13,165 nucleotides of DNA. Source: an uncultured Microbacterium sp. GTDB taxonomy: Bacteria; Actinomycetota; Actinomycetes; Actinomycetales; Microbacteriaceae. A program made the position numbers and the translations under genes. The notes beneath the pieces are model-generated. The model made no database searches. It saw only the letters and a program-made list of their open reading frames with translations, and had not been told where the DNA came from. The stretch lies in contig CALANM010000117.1 of NCBI GenBank assembly GCA_937926065.1, forward strand, positions 1 to 13,165. The letters are read 5' to 3'. This document shows, in pieces, positions 12,038 through 13,165 of the stretch. How positions within the stretch are numbered: the stretch's first letter is position 1; every line of letters starts with the position of its first letter.

Positions 12038-13165
12038 CTATTCGTGCTCGGGAAGCAGAGGTGCGGACCATCCGGGGTCGCGGCCGAGCTGGGTGGCGCG
12101 CGACACCGACTGCGCCCCGAAGCGGTCGCGCACGGCGTCGAGCACGGAGTCGAGCCGGCCGTCCTCCTCCCAGTCGAAGGCGAGTTCGGCGGGTGCGCTG
12201 TCGGCGCGGTCGAGGCCGCTCAGCGAGACGCCGATGAGCGTTATTCCGCGGCGTTCGATGTCGGGGAGCACGGAGGCGAGCAGGGCGCGTGCCAGCGTCA
12301 GCAGCACGATCGTGCGTCCTGTGGGGGTGCGCAGCGAGCGGGACCGCGTGGCCCGGGCGTAGTCGCCGAACCGCAGCCGCAGCACGACGGTGCGGCACAC
12401 GCGGTCGTGGTCGCGGAGGCGGCGGGCGATGCGGTCGACGATCTGCGTGAGGATGACGTCGAGCTCTCCGGGCGAGCGGGGCTTGTTTCCGAGCGCGCGC
12501 TGCGATCCGATCGAGCCGCGCCGACGGGTGGTGTCGACGGGTCGTGGATCGCGCAGGCGGGCGAGGGCGTGCAGGTGTGCTCCGGCGGCTCTGCCGAGCA
12601 GTCGCTCGGCAGTCGCGGCTTCCAGCTCGGCGAGCTGACCGACCGTGCGGATGCCGAGGCGGTGCAGCCTGTCGGCCGTGACCTTGCCGACACCCCACAG
12701 GCGTTCGACGGGGAGCGGAAGGAGGAACGCCTCTTCCTCATCCGGTTCGACGATGAGCAGGCCGTCGGGTTTGCTGACGGCGCTCGCGACCTTGGCGAGG
12801 AACTTCGTGCGGGCGATGCCGACCGAGATCGCCAGCCCCGCCTCCTTCCGCACGCGCTGACGCAGCCGCATGGCGATCTCCTCGGGCGTCCCTGCCGTGC
12901 GCCGCAGCCCGCCGACTTCGAGGAACGCCTCGTCGATCGAGATGCCCTCGACCAGCGGAGTCGTGTCGCGAAAGATGTCGAACACCTCGCGGCTCGCAGC
13001 GACGTACGCATCGAATCGGGGCTGCACGACGACGGCATCCGGACACAGCGCGAGGGCCTGCCGGCCGCCCATGGCGGTGCGCACCCCGCGCGCCTTCGCC
13101 TCGTAGCTCGCGGCGACCACCACGCCACCGCCGACGATCACGGGTCGGCCACGCAGCTCCGGCGC
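12038..13165 (-). CDS. dinB: DNA polymerase IV (DinB, Y family), N-terminus missing
   Basis: A translesion DNA polymerase acting on damaged or stalled templates. The frame stays open to the right edge and begins with APELRGRPVIVGGG, the usual sequence shortly after the DxDxFF metal site, so some 20-30 N-terminal residues including that first catalytic Asp are outside. In the 375 visible residues one finds SYEAKARGVRTAM (palm/finger), the catalytic EGISIDEAFLEV, GIARTKFLAKVAS followed by KPDGL, the helix-hairpin-helix WGVGKVTADRLHRLGIRTVG in the thumb, and GSIGSQRALGNKPRSPGELD at the start of the little-finger domain. The protein ends WSAPLLPEHE, without a recognisable QxxLF clamp-binding motif at the tail. 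The GTG at 13141 within the gene is not its start. It is followed by the secreted peptidase gene in the same direction after 127 bp. Confidence 0.94.
   Translation of the reverse strand, partial: APELRGRPVIVGGGVVVAASYEAKARGVRTAMGGRQALALCPDAVVVQPRFDAYVAASREVFDIFRDTTPLVEGISIDEAFLEVGGLRRTAGTPEEIAMRLRQRVRKEAGLAISVGIARTKFLAKVASAVSKPDGLLIVEPDEEEAFLLPLPVERLWGVGKVTADRLHRLGIRTVGQLAELEAATAERLLGRAAGAHLHALARLRDPRPVDTTRRRGSIGSQRALGNKPRSPGELDVILTQIVDRIARRLRDHDRVCRTVVLRLRFGDYARATRSRSLRTPTGRTIVLLTLARALLASVLPDIERRGITLIGVSLSGLDRADSAPAELAFDWEEDGRLDSVLDAVRDRFGAQSVSRATQLGRDPGWSAPLLPEHE

Noticed and set aside
13139..13141. GTG as the start of dinB
   Set aside because: The frame continues upstream to the window edge with PELRGRP, a sequence expected inside DinB after the first catalytic motif.

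Overview
The window is high-GC DNA (about 70% G+C by eye) with GTG starts, dense packing and TANNNT -10 boxes placed right before start codons. It holds a menaquinone-based respiratory gene set. Together these point to an actinobacterium, most likely Microbacteriaceae and possibly Microbacterium; the family-level call is inference from gene content and style, not from a marker gene.

Layout. 2-1315 (+) is the C-terminal part of menD, cut by the left edge. 1358-2221 (+) is a polyphosphate kinase 2, whose stop codon abuts the stop codon of a class I methyltransferase on the other strand (2222-2977, -). 3032-4303 (-) is isochorismate synthase (menF). A 151-bp divergent spacer with a 19-bp perfect inverted repeat separates menF from a rightward run: a DUF402 protein (4455-5009), demethylmenaquinone methyltransferase menG (5019-5786), a long-chain polyprenyl diphosphate synthase (5837-6898), an adrenodoxin-reductase-type ferredoxin-NADP reductase (6974-8347), an alpha/beta hydrolase (8405-9397) and a small unknown protein (9390-9725). 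On the minus strand follow a large secreted M23-type peptidase with a seven-repeat FG-GAP/VCBS domain (9712-11910) and dinB, DNA polymerase IV (12038 to the right edge, N-terminus missing).

How the genes fit. MenF makes isochorismate from chorismate and MenD converts it with 2-oxoglutarate to SEPHCHC. The polyprenyl synthase supplies the side chain and MenG does the last ring methylation, so four steps of menaquinone synthesis are here, interleaved with ppk2, a methyltransferase and the DUF402 gene. FprA handles low-potential electrons and may be linked to the same redox theme. The secreted peptidase and DinB look unrelated to it.

No mobile element, CRISPR array, tRNA or rRNA is visible, and no gene-free stretch exceeds 300 bases. 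I did not find a convincing new multi-gene system. The most notable signals are: a near-uniform leaderless promoter architecture (seven of ten visible starts), a stop codon that is also part of the next gene's -10 box, the large inverted repeat at 4350-4439, a roughly nine-fold excess of the heptamer GGATGCC on both strands, two convergent gene pairs with no room for a terminator, and the LasA-like peptidase fused to a complete seven-blade-sized repeat domain.
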